From: Ananas comosus
Lineage: Eukaryota; Streptophyta; Magnoliopsida; Poales; Bromeliaceae
Assembly: GCF_001540865.1 (NCBI RefSeq)
Contig: NC_033635.1
Location: 9,239,388 to 9,303,387 of the forward strand
Reading direction: 5' to 3'
DNA: 64,000 nt
Made by a program: the position numbers and the translations under genes. The notes beneath the pieces are model-generated. The model was given only the letters and a program-made list of their open reading frames with translations. It was not told where the DNA came from and made no database searches. Within the stretch, counting starts at the first letter, position 1; each line of letters begins with the position of its first letter. This document shows, one piece after another, positions 12,590 through 22,628 of this stretch.

Positions 12590-13165
12590 GAGGAAGAAGG
12601 GCTTCGGGTGGATATGAAGGGCTTCGGGCGGAGGTGAAGCCGTAGGTGAAGGGGTTTGGCCGGCAGTGAAGGGCTTCGGGCAGAAGTGAAGTCGGAGGTG
12701 AAGGGGTTCGGCCGGCGGTGAAGGGGTAAGGGCGGACGTGAAGGGGTAAGAGCGGAGGTGAAGCCGGAGGTGAAGGGGTTCAGGCGGCGGTAACGGGCTT
12801 CGGCCAGAAGGGAAGGGCTTCGGGCGGAGGTGAAGTCGAAGGTGGAGGGGTTCGACTGGCGGTGAGGGGCTAAGGGTAGAGGTGAAGGGCTTCGACCGGA
12901 GGTGAAGCCGGAGGTGGAGGGGTTCAGCCGGCGGTGAAGCCGGAGGTGGAGGGGTTCGGCCGGGGGTGAAGGGCTTCGGGCGGATGTGAAGGGGATTCGG
13001 GGAAGGGCTTCAGGCCGGAGGTGAAGGGATTCGGCCGGAGTGGAGGGGCTTCGAGAGAAGGCAGATCCGGTGGTGAAAGGGCTTCGGGGTGAGAAAGGGG
13101 AGGAAGGGGAACGCCGGAGTGAAGGGCTTCGGGGTGAGAAAGGGGAGGAAGGGGAACAATCAACA
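12590..13165. repeat. GC-rich minisatellite inside the Harbinger element
   Basis: About 570 bp are built from variants of GGCGGAGGTGAAG and GGGCTTCGG, in units of roughly 21 to 36 bp. The minus strand stays open for 266 codons (13203-12403) as a degenerate Ser/Pro/Phe/Arg repeat (motifs such as LHLRP and FTSARSPS). This reflects the repeat composition, and I do not call it a protein-coding gene. It lies between the right end of the transposon and its genes, where the promoter would be. Confidence 0.75.
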
Positions 13166-13625
13166 GGGGAGAAAGGGGAAAGCGGAAGGGCTTTGAGAGC
13201 CATGCGGGGCTAAAGCGGGGAGGGGGGGTAGGGTTTACTAACCCTACCCCAAACTGGGTTATCCAGGATAACCCGGTTTGGGGTGGGGTTTACTAACCTT
13301 ACCCCTAAATGGAAGTGTTTGGGGATTAAATGGGGCTTAAGGGGTTATTCCACCCCTTAACCCCCAACCAAACGCAAGCTGAGAGACTATGGTATAAATC
13401 TTACATCTTTATATTAGGTGTAGGTTTCCTCTTTAAAATTAGTCATTCACCTTTGTATTATATATGAACATTCTTAAAATTTTATTTTTAAAAAAAATTA
13501 ATTTTGTAAAAAAATATTTTTAAAAAATTTTTGGAAAAAATTAAAATATAATTATTTGCAAAGATAAATCTTTATATATATTTAGGTAAGATTAAATATT
13601 AGATATAGCTATAAATTAATAGATA

Positions 13626-13660
13626 TTAGTGTAGGGCCCGCGCTTCGCGGTGGGTCGATA
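13626..13660 (-). mobile_element. Helitron-like 3' end, minus orientation
   Basis: Read on the minus strand, a hairpin made from CCGCGAAGCGCGG is followed by GCCCTACA and then CTAA, with T as the next host base. This fits the Helitron rule (hairpin, then CTRR, insertion at A/T). The 5' end (TC) was not found, so the extent of the element to the right is unknown. Confidence 0.4.
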
Positions 13661-14118
13661 GTATTTTAATCAATCAACATCACATTTGTAATATATTGGA
13701 CTTTGCCAAATTGACAAAGTTACAATTTGTGTTGTTAATGGCGTGTCTTTAGAATGCAAGACAGCCAAACCCGTTTAATTTGGTGCGAAATTGACGCTAA
13801 AACGGGCTTAAAAATCAGATTCTAGATGATTTGGAATATCTGGTGACTTTTCGGATGCTCGAATCATGGTTTGGGCGCTCGGAAACACAGTATTCGGGCA
13901 GATTTGATTCTAGATTTCATTTTGGACTGATCAGAATTGCCGATGGAGCATCCGGATAGATTTTTCCTAAATTCGAACACTCGGTATTACTATAGCAATC
14001 CGAAATTTAGTCAGTGATTAAGTAAATGAATTTAATGATTTAGTATGCTGAGTCATCAAAGCAATCATTAAGGTTTCGGACCCAAGCATCGGCGCCTCAA
14101 AAAAGGAATTAGGAGAGT

Positions 14119-14913
14119 TGTCACGCCCCAGGATCCAGCGGAAGCCCGCACGGCGCGTGCCCAGACCCGCCATACGTCTAAAACATATAAGGCGTCTACA
14201 AACAACAATAATAAAAGCAATAATAAAAGACATCTAGGAGTATCAGAGCATAATAAATGTCTTAATGCTACAACAAGGGATAAGGATAGAACTGTAAATC
14301 CACTAAATAAGACATAAAGTGATACAAGAAAATCCCAGATACAAGTGCTATAGGTAGTTACTCAGGTGGTCTCTATACATGGATACAAAAACCTCTCACT
14401 CTCTCAACTACAAAAAGAATGAGTAAACCACCTAGGCAAAGTACCGCTCCTCGCTAGCTAGCTAAGCGATCCCCTTGCCGCGATCCCGTGCCTCCGCCGG
14501 TGCCGAAGGCTCTGAAAAGTAAACCATAAAATAGGGGCGTGAGAACTATTAAAAATAGTTCCCAGTGGGCAATTACTGACTTCAGTGAATGCACCACAAG
14601 GCCCAAAGCTACAAAGGAGGTCAGTGACTATAAAAGTAGAAAAAGCGAAAGGTAAGTAAAAATGTAACTTGCTACAACATGATATCTCTACTTAGCATAA
14701 TTAGCATAAGTATGAAGCAACTATGCATGAAGTAAAAGTCTCCAACTATATAATGTTCACAATGCGAAATAGTAAGTTGCCGTTGTTTTATATTCTAGTC
14801 GCAGTCTTAAGTATTACACTGAGTCATCGTCTGTCCACATTCTACATAATTACTCAAAGTCAAATCGAAGAGACCCACCCGAAGGCCTGTGCTATAAGGC
14901 CCTGAGACCCACC
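14119..14913 (-). mobile_element. Gypsy LTR fragment (subfamily E), minus
   Basis: The sequence begins TGTCACGCCCC and continues through the GACCCGCCATACGTCTAAAA and CTCGCTAGCTAGCTAAGCGA blocks shared with the plus-strand LTR at 37656-39443, here reverse-complemented. It is cut at GAGACCCACC by the next LTR at 14914. No coding sequence is present. Confidence 0.75.
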
Positions 14914-16564
14914 TGTCACGCCCCGAGACCGCTACCAATTTGGTTCGTCCCGGGCGCGTCGAACACGCCGAACGGACAGGACCTCCCCTGTCCGTCCAAG
15001 CTAAGAAAGGCCAAACAGATCTATAAGAATTACCCAGGAATCAATTCATAAATACCACGATCAAGAACACCACTAGTGCGACAACCAAGACAGCAAATAC
15101 GAGTATAGAATATACAATACATAAGCAGAGAAAGAACTATCTAATTACATTCATTCAGTCGACCATAATACATCGAATTAACGTTCTTTCCATCTCTGCC
15201 AAATTAATACAATCACTCGATACCTCACCCTATACATCATCTACTTCTCCAATACTAAAAGGAAGAAGCTAATACAAAAGGAGTAGCTATGCGACTGTAG
15301 AAGACCCGCTTCCTTTACCGCGTCTCACGCTCACGCGGGGACACCCCGAACTGGAAACCTTAGTAAAAATGGGGGTGAGAAACTAACATTCCCTTATTTC
15401 CCAGTGGTCGCCGCCGACTCCGCCGATCTCCCACTAGGTCCGCAAGCGCACAACTAGATATATATGATAAAGGAAAAACTGTAAGGAAGGAAAGTAAAGC
15501 TACTCCTANNNNNNNNNNNNNNNNNNNNNNNNNNNNNNNNNNNNNNNNNNNNNNNNNNNNNNNNNNNNNNNNNNNNNNNNNNNNNNNNNNNNNNNNNNNN
15601 NNNNNNNNNNNNNNNNNNNNNNNNNNNNNNNNNNNNNNNNNNNNNNNNNNNNNNNNNNNNNNNNNNNNNNNNNNNNNNNNNNNNNNNNNNNNNNNNNNNN
15701 NNNNNNNNNNNNNNNNNNNNNNNNNNNNNNNNNNNNNNNNNNNNNNNNNNNNNNNNNNNNNNNNNNNNNNNNNNNNNNNNNNNNNNNNNNNNNNNNNNNN
15801 NNNNNNNNNNNNNNNNNNNNNNNNNNNNNNNNNNNNNNNNNNNNNNNNNNNNNNNNNNNNNNNNNNNNNNNNNNNNNNNNNNNNNNNNNNNNNNNNNNNN
15901 NNNNNNNNNNNNNNAGGGTTGAAGATTGATCCACCACAAAGCTCCAAAAGCAAGCTCCAAGCCTCCAAAGGTGAGAAATGAGGAAGAAGATGGTGCTCCA
16001 AGGCCTCCAAGCAAACTCCTCTCCTCTCCTTCTCCTTCTTCTCCTTCCCTTTCTCTCTCTAGAAGTGTAGGAAGAGTGTGAGGGAGAGAAAATGAGAGTG
16101 AGAGGGGCAGAGAGGCTGCCTATAGCCTCTAAGGTAACAAAATCCAGTTAGGCCTCTCAAAAACTCAAATTTATATCAGCCCGGTCTGGGCAGTTTTCGC
16201 CCAGAGGGACCGGTCTCCCCGACCTGGGACCGGACTCTCAGCCTGCCCCCGAAAATCCAACGTTCGGGAACCGGTCTCTCCCTGCGCGGGACCAGTCTCT
16301 CTCCGCGCAGACGCGCTCGGGGACCGGTCTCGACTGCCAGGGACCGGTTGCCTCGCCGGCTGCGTAGCACTGTTCACTGGGGGACCGGTCTCTCCTATCA
16401 GCGACCAGTCCCCGAGAGTAAAAACTCTCAGGACTCTGCCAAAACTCTCGAGATCGAACTTTTAGGCCGGTATACCATCGACGACCCTCCACCAAGTGTG
16501 GAAAAGTTCGGAATACAGATCGAACACTCGAACCTCGCAGTTTGCAAAGGTCCAGTGTGCTACA
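14914..16564 (-). mobile_element. Gypsy 3' LTR (subfamily C), minus, with assembly gap
   Basis: The LTR spans TGTCACGCCCCGAGACC to GTGCTACA. It adjoins a polypurine tract on the minus strand (AGGAGGGGTGAA at about 16565-16577) and then the end of a pol gene, as a 3' LTR should. 406 Ns at 15509-15914 lie inside. A cluster of ACCGGT-centred motifs sits at 16209-16415, near the 5' (U3) end. The same subfamily occurs at 33380-34203 and, in plus orientation, at 24858-25608. Confidence 0.8.
15509..15914. other. Assembly gap (406 N)
   Basis: Undetermined bases inside the gypsy 3' LTR. Open frames crossing it are artefacts. Confidence 1.
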
Positions 16565-16619
16565 TTCACCCCTCCTAAAAAGGAGTTTCGTCCGCAAAAC
16601 TCGAAAGCAAAAGCATACC

Positions 16620-17174
16620 TCAAGGCTCCATCCGAAAAAGATGGGGATAGCGCTCCTGCAAAGCTCTCTCTAGCTCCCACATGGCCTCCCGCTCTCCGTG
16701 GTTGCTCCAAAGAACCTTTACATACGGAATATCCCGATTTCGCAGCTTTTTCACCTCGCGAGCCAAAATCTTCACGGGTTGCCCATCGAAGCTCAAATCC
16801 TCGCGCAGCTCCACTGGTATAGTTCCCAAAAGATGAGCTGGATCATGAATTTATTTCCGAAGGACCGATACATGAAAGACGTTGTGCACGCCGGATAGGT
16901 TCGGTGGTAGAGCAAGTTGATACGCTACCGGACCTACACTCTCCAAGATCTCATACGGTCCAATGAAACGGGGGCTCAACTTTCCCCGAATCCCGAATCT
17001 CTTTATCCCTCTAGTCGGCGAGACCTTCAAGAAAACATGGTCTCCAACTTGGAACTCCAAGTCTCGCCGTCGTCGATCGGCGTAGCTCCTCTGTCTACTC
17101 TGCGCCGTCAAAAGTCGCTCCCGAGCAATTCGAACCTTGTCCTCAGCTTCCTGGAGCACATCAGGGCCTAAAGC
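16620..17174 (-). pseudogene. Gypsy pol 3' end (integrase C-terminus and chromodomain-like tail), truncated
   Basis: The minus-strand frame 17159-16851 encodes the integrase C-terminal region of chromovirus-type gypsy elements: an R-rich stretch (SYADRRRRDLEF), the GDHVFLKVSP motif, then GKLSPRFIGPYEI and a VHNVFHVSVLRK motif. A second frame, 16829-16620, continues with the chromodomain-like tail (VKVLWSNHGEREAMWELE). The two frames are offset, so a frameshift or indel separates them. The 5' part is lost at the 25-N gap. The polypurine tract and 3' LTR follow immediately, so gene order is normal. No functional protein can be made from it. Confidence 0.85.
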
Positions 17175-17199
17175 NNNNNNNNNNNNNNNNNNNNNNNNN
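17175..17199. other. Assembly gap (25 N)
   Basis: It separates a gypsy pol end from the 3' end of a copia LTR, which is an unnatural junction. Confidence 1.
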
Positions 17200-17300
17200 T
17201 TGTTTAATTTTGTTTTGGGATTTTTCCAAACTTAAATTTTAATTTTCGATTTGGTTTTTAAAGAATATTGTAATAAAAGATCAGAAAGATTTTTCCAACA
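17200..17300 (+). mobile_element. 3' end of a copia LTR
   Basis: The last 101 bases of the TGTTGG...CCAACA copia LTR seen in full at 21573-22183. Its 5' part is missing at the gap. No primer-binding site follows it, so it is not a normal 5' LTR junction. Confidence 0.8.
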
Positions 17301-18990
17301 ATCTAGAAACGAAAATTGATTTTTATTTAATCTTTTTGTTTCTTTTATTATTTTTATTATAGTTATTAAAATATTTCTTCTCTACAAATTAATAAATATT
17401 TCGGAAACTCTTTGAATAAATATAGAATAACTTACTGGGCTTGCATGGTATTTGATTGCACGGTTCTTGAAGACTGGTCTGGTTTAGTAGTGTTTTGCAG
17501 AGGTTTCTTTGCATGTTGATTATGCCTGAGAGAATCTCAGTGGATTTTGTCGGGCTTGCATATCAGAGTATATATACTTTGTTCGCTGACTGCGGAAGTT
17601 TGGTTAGTACGTAGATACTGTTTTGAATCCAGGATATTTTGGTTAAATTCTGATATCACGGGCTGGGAAATTGTGTTGGCCTCACAGGATGTGAATGTCC
17701 AATTGCTGATTATTGTAGACGATCAATAAATTTAAAGATGATTTATTATACCTCTATAACCAGTTTTTTCTCACATCGTTACGGAGGATCAAGCAACTTT
17801 CTTGTTCTGATGTTAAATATTTTGTATTAGACACGTAGGGTGCTGTACCGTGATTTGATAGAAAACTCTATTATAACTTCTGCTTCTCACTTCTACTGAG
17901 ATTAACATATTTCGACCATAATATATGTATATTGGCTCATATCGGTGCTTATGTGAGGCATTATTATACTGTCCATTGGTGGCTGCATCTTGCTATACTA
18001 TACTCTAACGAAGCCTCGAATAGTTATTCCTTTTAATTATTTGGCATGAAATACAAGGATGGTGTAATCATGGCTGCGGACATGGGAGGTTCCTATGGAT
18101 CTACTACGTTTTGATCCCGAGTTGTTGGTCGTCGCTCCAAAGGTCTTAGGCTTTTGAAATTTAAACAATGATCTCTACGGGTTTGAATTCGGATTATATT
18201 ACCGCAATCAAAGTTTGCCAGATCAAACCCTAGATATTCTTATTTGCTCTTATATATATGTTTGAAATTTGAGAACCGCATCTGTGCCTTTCCTGTTATA
18301 CGATGTTGCTCAATGTTGTGTTTCCATTACCCGATGGGTTCTACGCATGAAGGAAGTTGCTATTAACAATCTAGATATGGTATTGTATTACTCTATCACT
18401 CTCTCTCGCGGGTTCTTGGGGTGACGATGTGACGAAGGCGTTCTTGTATTCGTTGAAGGAAACGTCGTTGACAAAAACGGCATCTTGTTCTATTTTATAC
18501 ATATGCATGTCGCATGTACGGCTCAGAGGCGTGTGGTGCGGCCAAAATTAATTAGCCTCTAATTAAAAAGGTGGCCGGTTCTATTGAAGGCTTGTACGGC
18601 TTGGGGGTATGGAGGCAAAATTAATTAGCATCCTGTGACTAGCTAATTAATTAAGGTGCCCCGTCCGTACGGTAGAAGGTGTCGTGGCTTTGCATGCGAC
18701 GAATTGAAGTCTGTGGCGGAGCAACGGTTCTCGACCAATTGTCTGAGCGGTTCGAATTCTTCGAAGCAAGGGCAAAAAGGAATTTGGTTAGAGTTTTTAT
18801 ATTTCTCTAATTTGGTCTTCTCGGTTTTATGAAAAATTCTTTTGGTATTTTCTTGGAATTTTTGTTGGAACAAAAGTAATGTGCGATTCACCATAAGGCT
18901 ATCCGAAGAAGACATAAGGTGTAAGTTTTTTCTTCTATTTCTTCATATAGTGGAATACATCTCTCTCGCTCTTTCCGTGGACGTAGCCAA
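17301..18990. other. No recognisable gene
   Basis: Mixed-composition sequence without long open frames, clear repeats or domain motifs. It probably belongs to degraded retroelement interior between the copia pieces, but nothing in it supports a specific call. Confidence 0.5.
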
Positions 18991-19735
18991 TTGCCGAATC
19001 ACGTAAATCTTGGTTTCTTTCTGCATGTGTGATTTTGAATAAAATTTTTCACAAGAATTCTAATGTATCTCTCTATGAACTTTACAAAGTTAGGAAGACT
19101 AATTTGAATTATTTTAAAGTGTGGGGGTGCCTAGCTAATGTAAAGATACCTGAGAATAAGAAGAGAAAAATTGTATCTAAGATTGAGTTTAAGTATTTTG
19201 GACCGGTGATTTGAGCCCAACAAGTTATTGGGCCGAGTCGTTATATATTTGGTATCAGAGCTGTTTACCCGCCGGAAGTGTGAGACAAGTTTCACATCGC
19301 CTTGGTGGATTACATTAGACCTGATTTGGTTTATACTGTGAACCGATTGAGAATATATATCCATAATCCAAACAGAGAGCATTGAAATGTCTTAGAAAGA
19401 GTTTTGAGATATCTGAAGGAAACTGTATCTTATAGATTACATTTTACTGGTTTTCCTGCAGTATTGGAAGGATATAGTGATGCTAATTGGATTAGTGATA
19501 CTACTGATATAAAATTGACTACTGGATTTATTTTTCTTCTACAAAGAGCAGTTACTTCTTGAAAATCAACTAAACAATCTTTGAAGTATTATGGATGGTA
19601 GAATTTGAAGGAAAATATGATTGGATTGGAATTTGTGAAATCTACAAAGAATTATGCTGATCAGATTACGAAAAGATTATCTAGGATGGTAATCCTAGAA
19701 TCGTCGAGGGCGATGGGGCTGAGCCCACAATAGAA
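18991..19735 (+). pseudogene. Ty1/copia polyprotein remnants (integrase end, RT/RNase H end)
   Basis: At 19029-19214 the plus strand encodes an integrase C-terminal segment (motif YFKVWGCLANV, with NKKRKI). From about 19305 a different piece encodes the end of reverse transcriptase and RNase H (IRPDLVYTVNRL, then LERVLRYLKGT, then YSDANWISD). It ends near 19735 in the usual copia tail (ESSRAMGLSPQ). Everything between the two, including the RT catalytic centre, is missing and replaced by a short stretch with a primer-binding-site-like sequence. In-frame stops are present. It is a dead fragment; the 3' LTR follows at 20285. Confidence 0.8.
19250..19261 (+). other. tRNA-iMet primer-binding-site-like sequence in an abnormal place
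   Basis: TGGTATCAGAGC is the usual plant LTR primer-binding site complementary to initiator tRNA-Met. Here it lies between two copia coding fragments instead of next to an LTR end, so it marks a rearranged or chimeric junction. Confidence 0.75.
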
Positions 19736-20284
19736 GTTACCGGCGACGGCAACCCAACCTGTTGCAGGTTCAATGGGTAGAAACAAGTCGAACAGGTAGC
19801 TGTGAGGAGCACTGCTTTTATATCCTCATTCCTATGGCGACAGTGCTCATATATGCAAGCGGATAGGAAGGGCGTTGGCTCTGAATGACTCCGAGACCTA
19901 TAAGGCAGGGTATGACCTTACATATACCCTTTGAGGACCTACTATATGTGTGGAGTCGTGAGGCCTCGACTATGGAAAAAGGGCGATTTCCTAAAACACA
20001 CACGAAGCGATATTAGCGCATGGCCATAAAAGCGCTCACCCGCTTAGAACCTAAACAGCTGTACCATGTGTGCTGTTTGTGGAAATCCGATTCACCGGCC
20101 TTGGTTCAAGGCGAAGTCCACCATTGTGCCCTCGGATGTACATAGACAAGTACTAAGTAAAGATTCAAACCCGAAAGGTATCTTTACCGAATACGTGGTA
20201 TAAAAGATCCAGCATTCTTTTGAATTATTTTGAATTTCAGTTTATTTGTTTTCTTTATTTCAAGTTTTAAATCATGTGGGGGAA

Positions 20285-20860
20285 TGTTGGATTTTATTGA
20301 GTTTGTTATGATTTAAAACTTATTAAAACTATTTGATTGGATTTCTTTATTGGGTTTGTTGTGATTTATTCTTTGAGTTTTATCTTTATCTTTATATTTG
20401 TCCTAATCCTAATCTTTTTAGGTATAATCTTAGGCTTATCTTGTTCTACTCAGATTTAATGAGATAGAACAAGATTCTCGTCTTGATTATAAATATGGGG
20501 CGAAGGTGCATGAGTTAATGATGAATAATAATAATCCGAGCATACCCAAACCCTCTCGTCTTTTTCTACTTTCTCGCTATTAATTTTTGCCGAGTTATCG
20601 TTGCTGGATCTGCAGCTCGTTGGGTTCGCCTTGCGCCACCTTGAAAGCGTGCTGACGGGTGGAACGTGGTCGTTCTATCGCTAGGAGTAATTGCCGGGAA
20701 GCCTCGCACGTAGAGGGGCAATTTCGCTTCTAGGACAGTGCTCTGCACGCCTCGATCCACAGGCCTTATCTAAACCTTATCTTTTCAATATTTTTGTTTA
20801 ATTTTGTTTTGGGATTTTTCCAAACTTAAATTTTAATTTTCGATTTGGTTTTTAAAGAAT
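20285..20860 (+). mobile_element. Copia 3' LTR, truncated
   Basis: The LTR starts TGTTGGATTTTATTG right after a polypurine tract (GTGGGGGAA). It matches the solo LTR at 21573-22183 until about 20860, where it stops before the final AATATTGTAATAA...CCAACA part. Unrelated GC-rich sequence and a single N follow. Confidence 0.85.
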
Positions 20861-20994
20861 CAATCAATACAAATAATGAAAGCTGAGTTCGTACGGCGCC
20901 CTCCCCGCGTTTCGGGGTCCTCGCGCGCGAGAGAGAGAGGNAATACAAATCGAACACTCGAACCTCGCAGTTTGCAAAGGTCCAGTGTGCTACA
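20861..20994 (-). mobile_element. Chimeric stretch ending in a gypsy LTR terminus
   Basis: An unrelated GC-rich stretch and a single N (20941) are followed by a 50-bp gypsy LTR terminus in minus orientation (GTTTGCAAAGGTCCAGTGTG then CTACA, ending at 20994). The direct repeat AGAGT follows it. Confidence 0.7.
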
Positions 20995-21567
20995 AGAGTA
21001 TACAAAATGACCTGGGCAGGAGGTTTCGGATGCCCAAATCACGGAACTAGGCAACCGAAATATCCTATTTTGGCTGAAAATAAGAATTTTGTAACTTGAA
21101 GGGCTTATATGCAATTATTATAATATATTAAGTTGGTCGAGGGCTTTTTTTTTCCTGTTGCACGCACAGAGAAAGAGAAAGAGAGAGAGAGAGAGTGAGC
21201 GAGTGAGGGAGATAGAGAAAAGGAAAAAGAAAGAGTTTGAGCCTGCGACGAATTTGTGATCGAAGCGATGACTTCGACCATGCTTTTGGAGGTAAGTATA
21301 ATATTTAAATTGGATTTTAATTGAGACCTTCACTATTATAATTATTCAGGGAATGATTTTAATATGATATGCATTATAGGAGTTGATTTTCACTATATTT
21401 TGGAGTGATTCTGGTGTTGAGCTTTTCTCTTTTCGATTCCTATTGACAGTAGTAATTTCAGGCTGGTTCTACATTGCCAAACACGTTGAACTACTCATTA
21501 TGTCTATTTTGCGTATATGTTACAATTCTGAGATATCTGTTGATGCTTTTGTTGTAGTTGTTTTCAT
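20995..21567. other. Host sequence between insertions, no gene
   Basis: It contains a GA-rich microsatellite (21165-21240) and AT-rich sequence. A short ATG...GAG|GTAAGT exon-like piece at about 21268-21297 is too small to call a gene. Confidence 0.5.
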
Positions 21568-21572
21568 ATGTG

Positions 21573-22183
21573 TGTTGGATTTTATTGAGTTTGTTATGAT
21601 TTAAAACTTATTAAAACTATTTGATTGGATTTCTTTATTGGGTTTGTTGTGATTTATTCTTTGAGTTTTATCTTTATCTTCATATTTGGCCTAATCCTAA
21701 TCATTTTAGGTATAATCTTAAGCTTATCTTGTTCTATTCAGATTTAATGAGATAGAACAAGATTCTCGTCTTGATTATAAATATGGGGCGAAGGTGCATG
21801 AGTTAATGATGAATAATAATAATCCGAGCATACCCAAACCCTCTCGTCTTTTTCTACTTTCTCGCTATTAATTTTCGCCAAGTTTTTGTTGCTGGATCTA
21901 CAGCTCGTTAGGTTCGTCTTGCGTCATCTTGAAAGCGTGCCGACGGGGTGGAACGTGGTCGTTGTATCGCTAGGAGTAATTGCCGGGAAGCCTCGCACGT
22001 GGAGGGGCAATTTCGTTTCTAGGACAGTGCTCTGCACGCCTCGATCCACAGGCCTTATCTAAACCTTATCTTTTCAATATTTTTGTTTAATTTTGTTTTG
22101 GGATTTTTCCAAACTTGAATTTTAATTTCCGATTTGGTTTTTAAAGAATATTGTAATAAAAAATCAGAAAGATTTTTCCAACA
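21573..22183 (+). mobile_element. Solo copia LTR, TSD ATGTG
   Basis: A complete 611-bp LTR beginning TGTTGG and ending CCAACA, flanked by ATGTG on both sides (21568-21572, 22184-22188). It is nearly identical to the truncated 3' LTR at 20285. A solo LTR is the product of recombination between the two LTRs of a full element. Confidence 0.92.
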
Positions 22184-22628
22184 ATGTGCATATCCTTATA
22201 TTTGCATTCGGGGTTATATGATACTGATGCTATAATGTTGTATAAATTGAAATCCTCTACCCTTATTGTACATCATTCTCTTTTAGATCTTCGGATACAT
22301 GTAAAATTGTAAAATTATTAAAGAGATTGCAGACAAATAAAAAGACTTTTGATATATGATTTGGTTGATGACATTTGGATAGTATTATCATGATCTGTTT
22401 GATCATTGTACATGACCATCGCCTACATTGGACCAGATTGAGCTCAATTGCGAGCAGTGAGATATATTGTGATGCTCGATGGGGTTGTGGCCTCCTGAGC
22501 TATGGCAGCTGGTTAGATGTGCTAGGCATATGCATGCGAGCCAGGCCACCAAGCATGTGGCGGTGCAGGGTTGGCTGGACCTATGAGTTGGCCGGTGTTA
22601 TTGGGTTTTATGACTTTATGTAATTGAC

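Larger units (their letters stand above)
7562..13379 (-). mobile_element. PIF/Harbinger DNA transposon, 5.8 kb, TSD TGA
   Basis: The left end reads GCCTCCGTTTGGTT and the right end, inverted, GCTTGCGTTTGGTT, so the terminal inverted repeats match at 12 of 14 positions. Both ends are flanked by TGA (7559-7561 and 13380-13382), a 3-bp duplication as expected for the superfamily, though TTA/TAA is more usual. Inside are the two genes of this superfamily, both on the minus strand: a Myb/SANT-like DNA-binding protein and a DDE transposase. Subterminal GGGGTTAA-type words recur near both ends. The element lies just upstream of the gene at 5946-7035. The transposase looks intact; the partner gene has an in-frame stop near its C-terminus. 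Confidence 0.85.
14119..20994 (-). mobile_element. Outer gypsy-type LTR insertion with nested elements, TSD AGAGT
   Basis: The left boundary is TGTCACG at 14119 and the right boundary is GTGCTACA ending at 20994, both on the minus-oriented LTR pattern. AGAGT flanks both sides (14114-14118 and 20995-20999). Host sequence with related words (CGGATGC.C.AATCA) lies on both sides. Inside are another LTR with the end of a pol gene, copia pieces and two gaps. Left and right parts resemble different LTR subfamilies, so the pairing could be coincidental or the assembly chimeric. Confidence 0.5.

Noticed and set aside
12403..13203. 266-codon minus-strand frame as a real protein
   Set aside because: It is generated by the minisatellite unit; no non-repetitive domain is visible, though capture of a coding fragment is not excluded.
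7562..13379. LTR retrotransposon origin of the 7.5-13.4 kb element
   Set aside because: TIRs, a 3-bp duplication and a DDE transposase with a SANT-like partner identify it as PIF/Harbinger.
15360..16014. Open frames spanning the N run
   Set aside because: They exist only because N codons cannot be stops.
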